Assembly (NCBI GenBank): GCA_002506875.1
Contig: DAYJ01000005.1
Coordinates: forward strand, 1-20,000
Direction: 5' to 3'
Length of the DNA: 20,000 nucleotides
Origin: Euryarchaeota archaeon UBA40
GTDB taxonomy: Archaea > Thermoplasmatota > Poseidoniia > Poseidoniales > Thalassarchaeaceae
Shown: positions 1-6,972 of the stretch, piece after piece
Layout: each line of letters opens with the position of its first letter
Position numbering within the stretch: position 1 is the first letter of the stretch
Translations under genes and position numbers: made by a program
The notes under the pieces: generated by a model
Seen by the model: only the letters and a program-made list of their open reading frames with translations
What the model was told of the DNA's origin: nothing
The model's database searches: none

Positions 1-1
1 A

Positions 2-286
2 AATAATCTCTCAGGACAAGACAGCAGTTGTATTCCAATTGAACTTGATTTGGCAATCTATCCAAACTTCAATGGAGAGTCAATCACAGTATCAGCTATC
101 AATGAATATCAGGCACTTCAGAATTGGAGCGAAGAGGGATGGGGCGAGGGTTCATTGTCCATCGATCTTGACCTTGATGTCAATGCACCATTTGGTATCG
201 ACCCTGGGGGGTTCGATAGTGACGAAGAAATCACCGTCGACGTATACATCACGTTATTCACGGTCTCAATCCAAGAGATTGAATGA
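2..286 (+). CDS. C-terminal end of an acidic protein of unknown function (5' partial)
   Basis: The frame is open from the left edge to a TGA at 284-286, giving about 94 visible residues; the true start lies outside the window. The visible part is strongly acidic (runs such as DLDLDVNAP and DSDEE) and alternates short hydrophobic and polar stretches, which suggests beta structure (ITVDVYITLFTVSI near the end). There is one cysteine near the left edge, no membrane segment and no motif I recognise. The acidic, beta-rich look would suit a secreted or surface domain, but that is inference. It converges on the MOSC gene, with only 6 bases between the stop codons. Confidence 0.6.
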   Translation, partial: NNLSGQDSSCIPIELDLAIYPNFNGESITVSAINEYQALQNWSEEGWGEGSLSIDLDLDVNAPFGIDPGGFDSDEEITVDVYITLFTVSIQEIE

Positions 287-292
287 ACGAAT

Positions 293-766
293 TTACTGGC
301 ATTCTAGGATAATGACTGCATCCTTAGGATGAACTTGAGCCTCGACTAGGACACGAGCATACCACCTCGACCAACCAGAATTCTTCTTCTCTGAAATCCT
401 TGAATAATTTCCTTCGACAAACGATTTTTGGATAGTTCGGCAGGGCGGAGCTGGCCCTGTGACCTCAATCAAGGCATCTCCAATATTCAATTGGGAACCC
501 GGTTGAAGGACATCCCAATCCAAACCAGAAATAGTTAGATTCTCCCCTACTGAACCGGCCTCAATTGGATGACCCTCTTTTCTCAACGCTTCGATTATCT
601 CACTTGAGAATAGACATACAGCGCGATTTGGGCCACCATGGTGCTTCAGGTCATTCTGACGGTCGCCTTCCACACCACTCTTACGAAGGAAAGCGCACTC
701 AACCGGATTTTTGGGAACACCGCCCTCGGGATTCACGTTAACGGATATGACGACCGCGGGTTGCAC
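293..766 (-). CDS. MOSC domain-containing protein
   Basis: A 157-residue protein that is essentially one MOSC domain, the fold shared with the molybdenum-cofactor sulfurase C-terminus and with YiiM/YuaD-type proteins. Visible family features are GVEGDRQND followed by KHHGG (about 31-45), GSVGENLTISGLD (71-83), and TGPAPPCRTIQ (103-113) with the conserved cysteine at 109. MOSC proteins carry sulfur or handle molybdenum-cofactor-dependent reduction of N-hydroxylated compounds; the substrate here cannot be told. There is no signal peptide, so it is probably cytosolic. The GTG start follows directly after the TAA of the subtilase gene, with a purine-rich GGGGGA just upstream, so translation is likely coupled to that gene. 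It is the last gene of the leftward block. Confidence 0.85.
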   Translation of the reverse strand: MQPAVVISVNVNPEGGVPKNPVECAFLRKSGVEGDRQNDLKHHGGPNRAVCLFSSEIIEALRKEGHPIEAGSVGENLTISGLDWDVLQPGSQLNIGDALIEVTGPAPPCRTIQKSFVEGNYSRISEKKNSGWSRWYARVLVEAQVHPKDAVIILECQ

Positions 767-1984
767 TTAATCCCCCCAATATGCTTCTCTAATCGCTTGG
801 TTAGCCTCCATACAGGCCACAACATCTGCTGGACGATCAGCCATATCCTCTACACCTGCTAGATGAGCATGGATTGGTTCGACATTTGACATGTTAACCA
901 CGCCCCATCCAACCTGTGTACAAGGCGCAATAGGGGAGATTGGCAACGTCCCTGTGGTCGGATCCCATGTCGAGAATGAGGGATACCATGCGGAGAGATT
1001 CAATGCATCACGAAGATCAGAGTTAGAGATGCTAAGATTCGTACTATTGACAAGGAAGCCTCCGCGTTCATCGGAAGCACCAGACCCCATATCTCCTACA
1101 TCCTCCCTAAGCATCGTAAGAACGAGGCTCAGAATACCTGCTGTCCGAGGAGTCGCAAATGAGGTCCCAGAGGTTTCATGGTAGCCAGATGTATCATCAT
1201 GATTAGGCAAGAGCTGGGTCCAATCAGCAGCCATATCCGGGTAGGAGCCGCTCATCGTCTCCTTCTGGTCATCCTCTTCTTCAGCATATCCAGAGACGCC
1301 AATTGACCAAGGAGGTCCCGCTGTTGAATCCTGAACTGCAGGCGAGGGGGTGTTATCTGATGCACCTGTATGGACCTTGGAGTTCTCAACTACTGCAACT
1401 CGCGTTGCATCCTCGATACCAGGGATTGGGACTGATCCAATTGGACCGAAGGAAGTTGTGATAATATCGACTAATGGTTGATTCGCAGCAGCAAGTACTG
1501 CTTCATCACTGAATCCCTCCACGAAGAAAATAATCGCATCAGGATTCGCATCTAGAACCGCCCCGGTTACTGCTGTTCCATGACCATCTGCTGGGTCATC
1601 GAGAATTGGGATATCTGTACCATCATCAGGTGTTGTACCGATAATTCGTGTACCTGGGAAGTAGACAATATCCGTAGAAGTAATGCCGTCCCAACATGTC
1701 TCCTGATCAGCCTCATAGCGCTCCTGCCAAGTTCCTTCCATGGTAATATTACACCACATCGTGACTCCAAGGCCATCTAGCAACCAATCCGGGAGTGTCT
1801 CATTGAGAATAAAGCGCTCGTGATATACATTGATACCTGTATCAATCGGCGCAACTACGCTGTATGCTTCGAACTCCTCTGGTTCATTCTCGGCAACCTC
1901 ATCGACTGTATCCTTGCCGAAGCATCCGGCAATTGAAGATCCCATGAGAAGGAGGCTCAACAGTAGCACCTGAAGCGAGCGCAT
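767..1984 (-). CDS. Subtilisin-like serine peptidase (S8 family), predicted lipoprotein
   Basis: 405 residues from the ATG at 1984. This start is preferred over the ATG at 1999 because GGAG lies just upstream and the signal peptide then begins MRSLQ. A hydrophobic stretch ends in a lipobox (SSIAGC, Cys21), so the mature protein is probably lipid-anchored outside the cell. The catalytic triad is present: Asp48 in PIDTG, His135 in DGHGTAVTG and Ser275 in SGTSFATP; Asn211 in TGASDN is the likely oxyanion residue. The Asp-His spacing (87 residues) is longer than in compact subtilisins and includes an insert with two cysteines and tryptophans. There is no obvious cleavable propeptide, because Asp48 comes only 27 residues after the lipid cysteine. 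The role is probably extracellular protein breakdown. It lies between a methyltransferase and a MOSC gene with no clear functional link. Confidence 0.9.
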   Translation of the reverse strand: MRSLQVLLLSLLLMGSSIAGCFGKDTVDEVAENEPEEFEAYSVVAPIDTGINVYHERFILNETLPDWLLDGLGVTMWCNITMEGTWQERYEADQETCWDGITSTDIVYFPGTRIIGTTPDDGTDIPILDDPADGHGTAVTGAVLDANPDAIIFFVEGFSDEAVLAAANQPLVDIITTSFGPIGSVPIPGIEDATRVAVVENSKVHTGASDNTPSPAVQDSTAGPPWSIGVSGYAEEEDDQKETMSGSYPDMAADWTQLLPNHDDTSGYHETSGTSFATPRTAGILSLVLTMLREDVGDMGSGASDERGGFLVNSTNLSISNSDLRDALNLSAWYPSFSTWDPTTGTLPISPIAPCTQVGWGVVNMSNVEPIHAHLAGVEDMADRPADVVACMEANQAIREAYWGD

Positions 1985-1991
1985 ATTCTCC
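1985..1991 (-). promoter_or_regulatory. Ribosome binding site deciding the subtilase start
   Basis: GGAGAAT directly precedes the ATG at 1984. The alternative ATG at 1999 has only CA-rich sequence upstream. Together with the lipoprotein signal peptide this favours the shorter form, although the GGAG-to-ATG spacing is only 3 bases. Confidence 0.5.
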
Positions 1992-2020
1992 GGAACCATG
2001 GGTTTGGTTTGAGGTTGATG

Positions 2021-2653
2021 TCAGATTGATGGAGCACGAGCAATTACAGACAGAGTTCCAGGCCATCCATCTCCTGGAGCCGAAAGGAAACACCGTAGCA
2101 CATCGAATCCAGCGGATTCTACCAACTCAATCCATTCTTTCTCAGACAAAGTCGTCATATGGACTCCAACCTTCTCTGGCCATGATATACTATCCTCGTT
2201 CTCGGCATAGTGGTCTACACCGAAGGCAAAGACACCTCCAGGTACAAGCCATAGATCCCTGATACGATGTAGCATCGACGGAATGTCATCAAGATAATAC
2301 AAGACCTCCATCGAATGGACGAGATCTACTGGTTCTGGAGGACGCCAGACCATCAGGTCCGCACAAGTGTACATCCCATCCGGATCAACCTCCAAGGCAT
2401 TAGCAATCATTGACGGTGCACCATCGATACCCATCGCAATGACACAATCTTCTCGTTCTGCCAACATACGGACTACCCAACCATTACCGCAACCAGCATC
2501 TATCACTGTGAATCCACGTTCAAGGGTACTCAGATTCATCTCTTCAAATGCAGCAGTAAGGATCTCTCCTACAGCAGGAGCATGACCACGCTCCATACCT
2601 ATGTCTTTTCCAGCATCTGCCCATTCACTGAATACATCGACCGCAGGCCGCAT
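2021..2653 (-). CDS. Class I SAM-dependent methyltransferase
   Basis: A 210-residue Rossmann-fold methyltransferase. Motif I is VIDAGCGNGW at about 50-59. The acidic strand-2 residue is in MGIDGAPSMI (about 74-83), and a CADLMVW segment (about 96-102) fits the residues that contact adenine. VDLVHSMEVLYYLDD (about 108-122) fits motif IV and the following helix, and the post-motif PGGVFAFGVDHY is also present. This pattern is typical of UbiE/Methyltransf_11-like small-molecule or lipid methylases; nothing shows the acceptor. It starts 12 bases after the TGA of the glutaryl-CoA dehydrogenase gene behind a strong ribosome site, so the two are very likely cotranscribed. Confidence 0.88.
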   Translation of the reverse strand: MRPAVDVFSEWADAGKDIGMERGHAPAVGEILTAAFEEMNLSTLERGFTVIDAGCGNGWVVRMLAEREDCVIAMGIDGAPSMIANALEVDPDGMYTCADLMVWRPPEPVDLVHSMEVLYYLDDIPSMLHRIRDLWLVPGGVFAFGVDHYAENEDSISWPEKVGVHMTTLSEKEWIELVESAGFDVLRCFLSAPGDGWPGTLSVIARAPSI

Positions 2654-2659
2654 CCGGAC

Positions 2660-2667
2660 ATCACCTC
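2660..2667 (-). promoter_or_regulatory. Strong Shine-Dalgarno site for the methyltransferase
   Basis: GAGGTGAT, fully complementary to the usual archaeal 16S rRNA 3' tail, sits 6 bases before the ATG at 2653 and overlaps the TGA stop of the upstream gene. It fixes the start and implies that translation re-initiates from the upstream gene. Confidence 0.75.
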
Positions 2668-3841
2668 AGAGCTTGCGAGTGAATGATTGAATCCCCGTAA
2701 TGTGCCGGGCTAGAATGAGATTGTGGATATCGTGTGTACCCTCATACGTCTTGACAGATTCAAGGTTATTCATGTGCCTCATAATCGGATACTCATCTGT
2801 AACACCATTGGCACCATGAATGTCGCGAGCAACGCGAGCAATCTCAAGAGCGATGTCGACATTGTTCATCTTCGCGAGACTAATCATCTCGGGGAACCAA
2901 TCGTCCTCATCGACACGGCGACCAAGATGATATGCGAGAAGTTGTCCCTTCGTAATTTCACGGAGCATAGTTGCAAGTTTCATCTGAATTAGTTGGTAGG
3001 CTGCAATGGGATGATCGAATTGGATTCGCTCCAGAGCATAGTTCTTGGCTGCATCGAAGCATGCTTGGGCAGAACCAAGGGAGCCCCAAGCAATACCATA
3101 TCGAGCACGATTAAGGCAAGAGAATGGTCCACCTAGACCCTTCGCACCAGGAAGATACCGATCTTCAGGGACAAATACATCCTGTAGCACCAGTTCAGAG
3201 GTAACGGATGCCCGGAGAGAATGCTTACCCTTCTGCTCAGGAGCAGTGAATCCCTCGTCATCCTTCTCGACGATAAAACCACGTATGTCTCCGTCAAGTT
3301 TCGCCCAAACGATTGCAATATCTGCAATCGTCCCATTGGTAATCCACATCTTCGCACCGTTCAGAACATAGCCGCCATCGACTTTCTCAGCCTTAGTGAC
3401 CATCCCTCCGGGGTTAGAGCCGTAATCCGGCTCAGTGAGTCCGAAGCAACCAATGATCTCACCTGTCGCCATACCGGGCAGGTACTTGTGCTTCTGTTCC
3501 TCGGTACCAAACTTATGGATAGGGTGCATCGAGAGAGAACCCTGAACGCTACAGAAAGAACGGAGTCCAGAGTCACCACGCTCAAGCTCACGGCAGACAA
3601 CACCGTATGCAGTATAAGACATACCTGCGCAACCGTAATCCTCAGGAATGACCATTCCAAGAACACCCATCTCACCAAGATCTCTAATCCATTCATCAGG
3701 GAAATAAGCACCATTGTATGCCTCCTCGATGTTCGGGATAACCTTCTCATCAACCCAATCACGGACCATGTCCCTGAGCATAATTTCCTCTTCGGTAAGC
3801 ATCCGGTCAACATCGTAGAAATCCAACGCTTCGTATGGCAT
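2666..3841 (-). CDS. gcdH: Glutaryl-CoA dehydrogenase-like acyl-CoA dehydrogenase
   Basis: 391 residues from the ATG at 3841, chosen over the in-frame GTG at 3862 because GGAGTG lies 6 bases upstream. All three acyl-CoA dehydrogenase domains are present. The sequence follows glutaryl-CoA dehydrogenase rather than a general family member: ELERGDSGLRS gives Glu87 and Arg94, matching the spacing of the pair that contacts the substrate carboxylate in the human enzyme. The run SVQGSLSMHPI, the flavin-loop motif CFGLTEPDYGS and the tail YEGTHDIHNLILARHITGIQ are also typical, with Glu367 as catalytic base. The reaction would be oxidative decarboxylation of glutaryl-CoA to crotonyl-CoA, linking lysine, tryptophan or dicarboxylate breakdown to beta-oxidation. 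Whether this enzyme decarboxylates cannot be proven from sequence. It lies upstream of the methyltransferase in the same transcript. Confidence 0.9.
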   Translation of the reverse strand: MPYEALDFYDVDRMLTEEEIMLRDMVRDWVDEKVIPNIEEAYNGAYFPDEWIRDLGEMGVLGMVIPEDYGCAGMSYTAYGVVCRELERGDSGLRSFCSVQGSLSMHPIHKFGTEEQKHKYLPGMATGEIIGCFGLTEPDYGSNPGGMVTKAEKVDGGYVLNGAKMWITNGTIADIAIVWAKLDGDIRGFIVEKDDEGFTAPEQKGKHSLRASVTSELVLQDVFVPEDRYLPGAKGLGGPFSCLNRARYGIAWGSLGSAQACFDAAKNYALERIQFDHPIAAYQLIQMKLATMLREITKGQLLAYHLGRRVDEDDWFPEMISLAKMNNVDIALEIARVARDIHGANGVTDEYPIMRHMNNLESVKTYEGTHDIHNLILARHITGIQSFTRKL

Positions 3842-3847
3842 CTGAAT

Positions 3848-3853
3848 CACTCC
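3848..3853 (-). promoter_or_regulatory. Ribosome binding site deciding the gcdH start
   Basis: GGAGTG with 6-base spacing to the ATG at 3841. It would lie inside the coding sequence if the upstream GTG at 3862 were used, so it favours the shorter form. Confidence 0.55.
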
Positions 3854-3915
3854 CTGAACCACTGCCGAAGCCCGAGCCGCTTGAACCTTCCCGCACTAGG
3901 ACCTCTACGTTCGAA

Positions 3916-5148
3916 TCAAGAATTACGCTTGCGACGACGATCTTCTCGGCGATCTTTCAGAGACGGTTCAAGCCCTTTTCGGCGGCGACGCCACCGATTA
4001 TACATCGCTTGCAATGAGGGACTATTCATGAAAATCAAACCTACTACAATTCCAGGTACTGAGATTACGATGACCACGGTCAAGGCATAGCCAACTATGC
4101 TACTTACCAGTGGATTGTCAATTTCATTATCCGGAACAAAACGGGCAACTCGGCCGCGATCATTGAGTATCCAACCATCATCTGTCCCAGTCCCCCAACT
4201 GCAAGTTACCTGACGAGTTGCAATCTCGTCCTCCGTAGAGGCTATGTCTGCATGGTCCAACCAAGGGAAACTATCCTCCTTAGCCACATCATGCTCGACG
4301 AGTCCGAATGGCACCATAGCCACCATCAACCGGTCCGCGCTGTGGGCGCAAATGTGAGTGAACTCGCCACCAGCCTCGCTCAAAACAACAGCATCCATGG
4401 TGGAACTGCCGTCAATGGAATCATCTAGATGGATTGTAGCAAGATTTTGATTAGATCCGACAGCTACACAGTCAGGATTGTTACCGAAGGCACACTCTAC
4501 ATCCGTCCAGATTACAGACGAACCACCAATCCAGGATATCTGATGATCAGAATCGATGAGAGCAATACCATCCGATTCGGTCGCAACTACACATAGTCGG
4601 ATAATAGAATGGCAGTCAATCGCTTTCACAGCACTAGACCTAGTATTCTCAATTGGAACTATCTCGTTACCTTCAGCCAATGAACGAAATCTCCAGATTA
4701 AACCCGAATCAGATGAGATGTAGGCCCAAGCCCCGTTTGTATTCCAAGAGACAGCTGTTAAAGTACTGATTTCGACCGCTCCAATCCCACTAACATTCGA
4801 TAGACGCCGATCTTGATGATCGTAACGAATGATTTCTCCGGACTTACCCACTATCAGAGCATTTCCAGCAGGATGGAAGTCCACAGCAAGGAGGTCCTTA
4901 TCAGTAATAGGAGACAACATCTCAGCACCTGATGGTTGCTCAGGAGGAATCAGTAAGACAACGCCATCATCCCCTATAGCGAGTACATTCGACTCATCTG
5001 AATCAAGCGCATTGAGGTAAACTGTCTGATCTGTAAGTTGGATAACTTCGTCAATGCGTACCGCTGACTCGGCGGCGACTGGGGACATTGAGACTGAAAT
5101 CAGCACGAGAACCAAGCACAAAGCACGAAGAATACGGCCTGAATCCAT
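3916..5148 (-). CDS. Seven-repeat beta-propeller protein with signal peptide, C-terminal membrane anchor and basic tail
   Basis: 410 residues from the ATG at 5148, preferred because it puts a clean signal peptide (hydrophobic 11-22, cleavage near VAAES) at the terminus; the frame stays open to 5217. The ectodomain shows seven related units of about 40-45 residues ending in glycine plus a hydrophobic pair and Arg/Tyr/Asp. Examples are AIGDDGVVLLI, LIVGKSGEIIRYD, ISSDSGLIWRF, TESDGIALID, VGSNQNLATIHL, MVPFGLVEHD and ILNDRGRVARF. This suggests a WD40/quinoprotein-like seven-bladed propeller. A transmembrane helix (about 349-374, SSIVGYALTVVIVISVPGIV) is followed by a tail very rich in Arg and Lys, predicted cytoplasmic. 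The specific function is unknown; a surface binding or sensing role is inference. It lies 74 bases upstream of gcdH, same strand. Confidence 0.78.
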   Translation of the reverse strand: MDSGRILRALCLVLVLISVSMSPVAAESAVRIDEVIQLTDQTVYLNALDSDESNVLAIGDDGVVLLIPPEQPSGAEMLSPITDKDLLAVDFHPAGNALIVGKSGEIIRYDHQDRRLSNVSGIGAVEISTLTAVSWNTNGAWAYISSDSGLIWRFRSLAEGNEIVPIENTRSSAVKAIDCHSIIRLCVVATESDGIALIDSDHQISWIGGSSVIWTDVECAFGNNPDCVAVGSNQNLATIHLDDSIDGSSTMDAVVLSEAGGEFTHICAHSADRLMVAMVPFGLVEHDVAKEDSFPWLDHADIASTEDEIATRQVTCSWGTGTDDGWILNDRGRVARFVPDNEIDNPLVSSIVGYALTVVIVISVPGIVVGLIFMNSPSLQAMYNRWRRRRKGLEPSLKDRREDRRRKRNS

Positions 5149-5242
5149 GGCTCTGCGAGAACCTTGGCCTTCATGATGTGACCGGTCTAACGGAGGATGT
5201 AGACAGAGAGGATTCAAGTCCTACCTAGCACCCCCTTGAGAC

Positions 5243-5758
5243 ATGGAACGGTTCGCGGTCAAGCGAGGATTGGTAAAGCAAGTGACAGCAGATGGGGGTT
5301 TGGGCAAACTGGCTCAGGAATTCTTCGACGATGTGAATGCCACAGGAGAAAACGCATTCACGGGCTCACACGGCATCATGTCCGACATTAAGGCACACTA
5401 TGATGGAGATGCTCTGATTACCGATGTCGTCAACGACCGACCGAACTTCGATGACAGAGATGCCATGAAGGCAGCCCAGGATGATCGACGGAAATTCACC
5501 ACCTTCCTAGATGTCGCGACCGGTTACAACTCCAAGCAGCGTGGAGACAAAGCAAAAGAATGGGTCAAGAAGGCATCAAAGGCAAAGTCCGCAATATCGG
5601 GGGCCCTGCACTTCATGTCCATGGCTAAGTCTATGAGTGATGAAAAGCGGGAAACTGCGGAGGCCTTAATCGCTGAAATTGAAGCGGCACTTGAAGCAGG
5701 AGATAATACCAAGGCAGCAGGCCGCGGTGAGAAACTCTCCAAGATGCTTAACCAATGA
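5243..5758 (+). CDS. Conserved-looking soluble protein of unknown function upstream of tyrS
   Basis: 171 residues, no signal peptide or membrane segment. The first half is mixed (FAVKRGLVKQV at the start, YDGDALITDVVNDRP around 51-65). The second half is charged and helical: lysine-rich KAKEWVKKASKAKSAI (103-118), then MSDEKRETAEALIAEIEAALEAGDN, which looks like a helical hairpin. I do not recognise the family. The stop is 10 bases before the tyrosyl-tRNA synthetase start, so the two are almost certainly in one transcript, and a link to translation is possible but only by position. No clear Shine-Dalgarno precedes the ATG, so it may be leaderless. The gene begins 94 bases from the divergent propeller gene. 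Confidence 0.8.
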   Translation: MERFAVKRGLVKQVTADGGLGKLAQEFFDDVNATGENAFTGSHGIMSDIKAHYDGDALITDVVNDRPNFDDRDAMKAAQDDRRKFTTFLDVATGYNSKQRGDKAKEWVKKASKAKSAISGALHFMSMAKSMSDEKRETAEALIAEIEAALEAGDNTKAAGRGEKLSKMLNQ

Positions 5759-5768
5759 GGCGAATCTA

Positions 5769-6905
5769 ATGTCAGATGCAGAGGAGTGGATCTCTGCAGC
5801 TAATGGCTCAGATGATCTTGACGATGCCACCCATAATCGACTTGTTACAATGCTTGACGGCGTCGAAGAAGCTGTCGGACTCGACCATCTAATCGGGATC
5901 TTGAACGGAGGAAAGAGCCATTCCGGGGACGATGTAATACGTTGCTACGTTGGATTTGAACCAAGTGGCAAGGCTCACATCGGCTGGAAAGTTATTGCTA
6001 ATCTGCTACGAAGATTGCTTGATGCTGAGACCAACGTATTGGTATTCCTTGCAGATTGGCATGCATGGATAAACGATAAGTTTGGAGGAAATATGGAGTC
6101 AATCCAACTTACTGCCGACTACATGGAAGATGTATTTCGTGCACTTCTCGACCACCCAGACGAGGGAGATGGACCGGGACAGTTACGCTTCCTCAGGGCC
6201 AGTGAACTCATGGAAAATCCGGATTACTGGGCAAGGATGCTTAGATGCGCCAAGAACCAGAGTTTGAGTCGTGTCCGACGAACATTTAGCATCATGGGGC
6301 GGAGTGAAGACTCATCCGACGGAGATCTCTCAAAATTCTTCTATCCTGCAATGCAGGCAGCGGATATATTCGAACTCGAAATCGACATCGCGATTGGAGG
6401 AATGGATCAGCGTAAAGCACACATGTACATGCGAGGAGTCGCTGACTCTCAAGGCTGGACAAAGGCAACATGCCTCCATACCCCCATACTATCGGGACTC
6501 AAGACTAGCGGCGCGCGCATGGAATCTTTCGATCATAAGATGAGTAAATCGGACCCTAGTGGGGCAATTTTACTTCATGATGGAGCAAAGAAGCTCAAAA
6601 AGAAAATCAATGGTGCTTATTTTGATCCTAATGACACGGAATCTCCAGTTTACGAACTCATAGAACATGTAATTCTGCCTGAATTTGGTATTCTTGAAGT
6701 TCGGCCTAATCCAAAGTATGGCGAACCAAGCGACTGGGAGGACATGGAATCTATTCGCAATGCAATCGGTGCAGGGGCACTTCACCCACTCGACCTGAAA
6801 ATCGCAGTAGCAGAAATGCTACACAAAGGCCTATCAAGAGTAAGTGAATACTTTGAGAAAAATCCGGATAATCTACGAGCAGTGGAAAAACTGTTGAATC
6901 TCTAA
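5769..6905 (+). CDS. tyrS: Tyrosyl-tRNA synthetase, archaeal/eukaryotic type
   Basis: 378 residues from the ATG at 5769. A longer in-frame start at 5679 would overlap the upstream gene and adds no conserved sequence. It is a class I synthetase that charges tRNA-Tyr. The HIGH-type motif is in YVGFEPSGKAHIG (60-72), with Tyr60 in the tyrosine pocket. LADWHAWINDKFGG (94-107) is the archaeal signature. YPAMQAAD gives Tyr192, Gln196 and Asp199 with the spacing of the Methanocaldococcus tyrosine-binding residues. GGMDQRKAHM (210-219) and KMSKS (257-261) complete the catalytic core. The C-terminal helical anticodon part is intact. It is somewhat longer than the 310-330 residues of compact archaeal enzymes because of an acidic N-terminal extension of roughly 35 residues. 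It shares a transcript with the 171-residue protein upstream. Confidence 0.97.
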   Translation: MSDAEEWISAANGSDDLDDATHNRLVTMLDGVEEAVGLDHLIGILNGGKSHSGDDVIRCYVGFEPSGKAHIGWKVIANLLRRLLDAETNVLVFLADWHAWINDKFGGNMESIQLTADYMEDVFRALLDHPDEGDGPGQLRFLRASELMENPDYWARMLRCAKNQSLSRVRRTFSIMGRSEDSSDGDLSKFFYPAMQAADIFELEIDIAIGGMDQRKAHMYMRGVADSQGWTKATCLHTPILSGLKTSGARMESFDHKMSKSDPSGAILLHDGAKKLKKKINGAYFDPNDTESPVYELIEHVILPEFGILEVRPNPKYGEPSDWEDMESIRNAIGAGALHPLDLKIAVAEMLHKGLSRVSEYFEKNPDNLRAVEKLLNL

Positions 6906-6972
6906 ACCACACTTAGTTGTCAAAAATACTGGTAATGGTTTGAAATGAGGATATGAGGCCAGCAGGCATGGG

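Noticed and set aside
39..332. 97-residue plus-strand frame at the left edge
   Set aside because: It overlaps the acidic partial gene in another frame and runs into the MOSC gene; its Ser/Arg-rich product looks like a shadow.
3221..4090. Long open frame on the plus strand across the gcdH gene and past its start (289 residues)
   Set aside because: It lies opposite a clear acyl-CoA dehydrogenase and the end of the propeller gene, shows no family motif, and its composition is that of a reversed coding strand.
5679..5768. N-terminal extension of tyrS by 30 residues
   Set aside because: It would overlap the upstream gene by 80 bases and adds basic, non-conserved sequence; the ATG at 5769 gives a normal archaeal TyrRS start.
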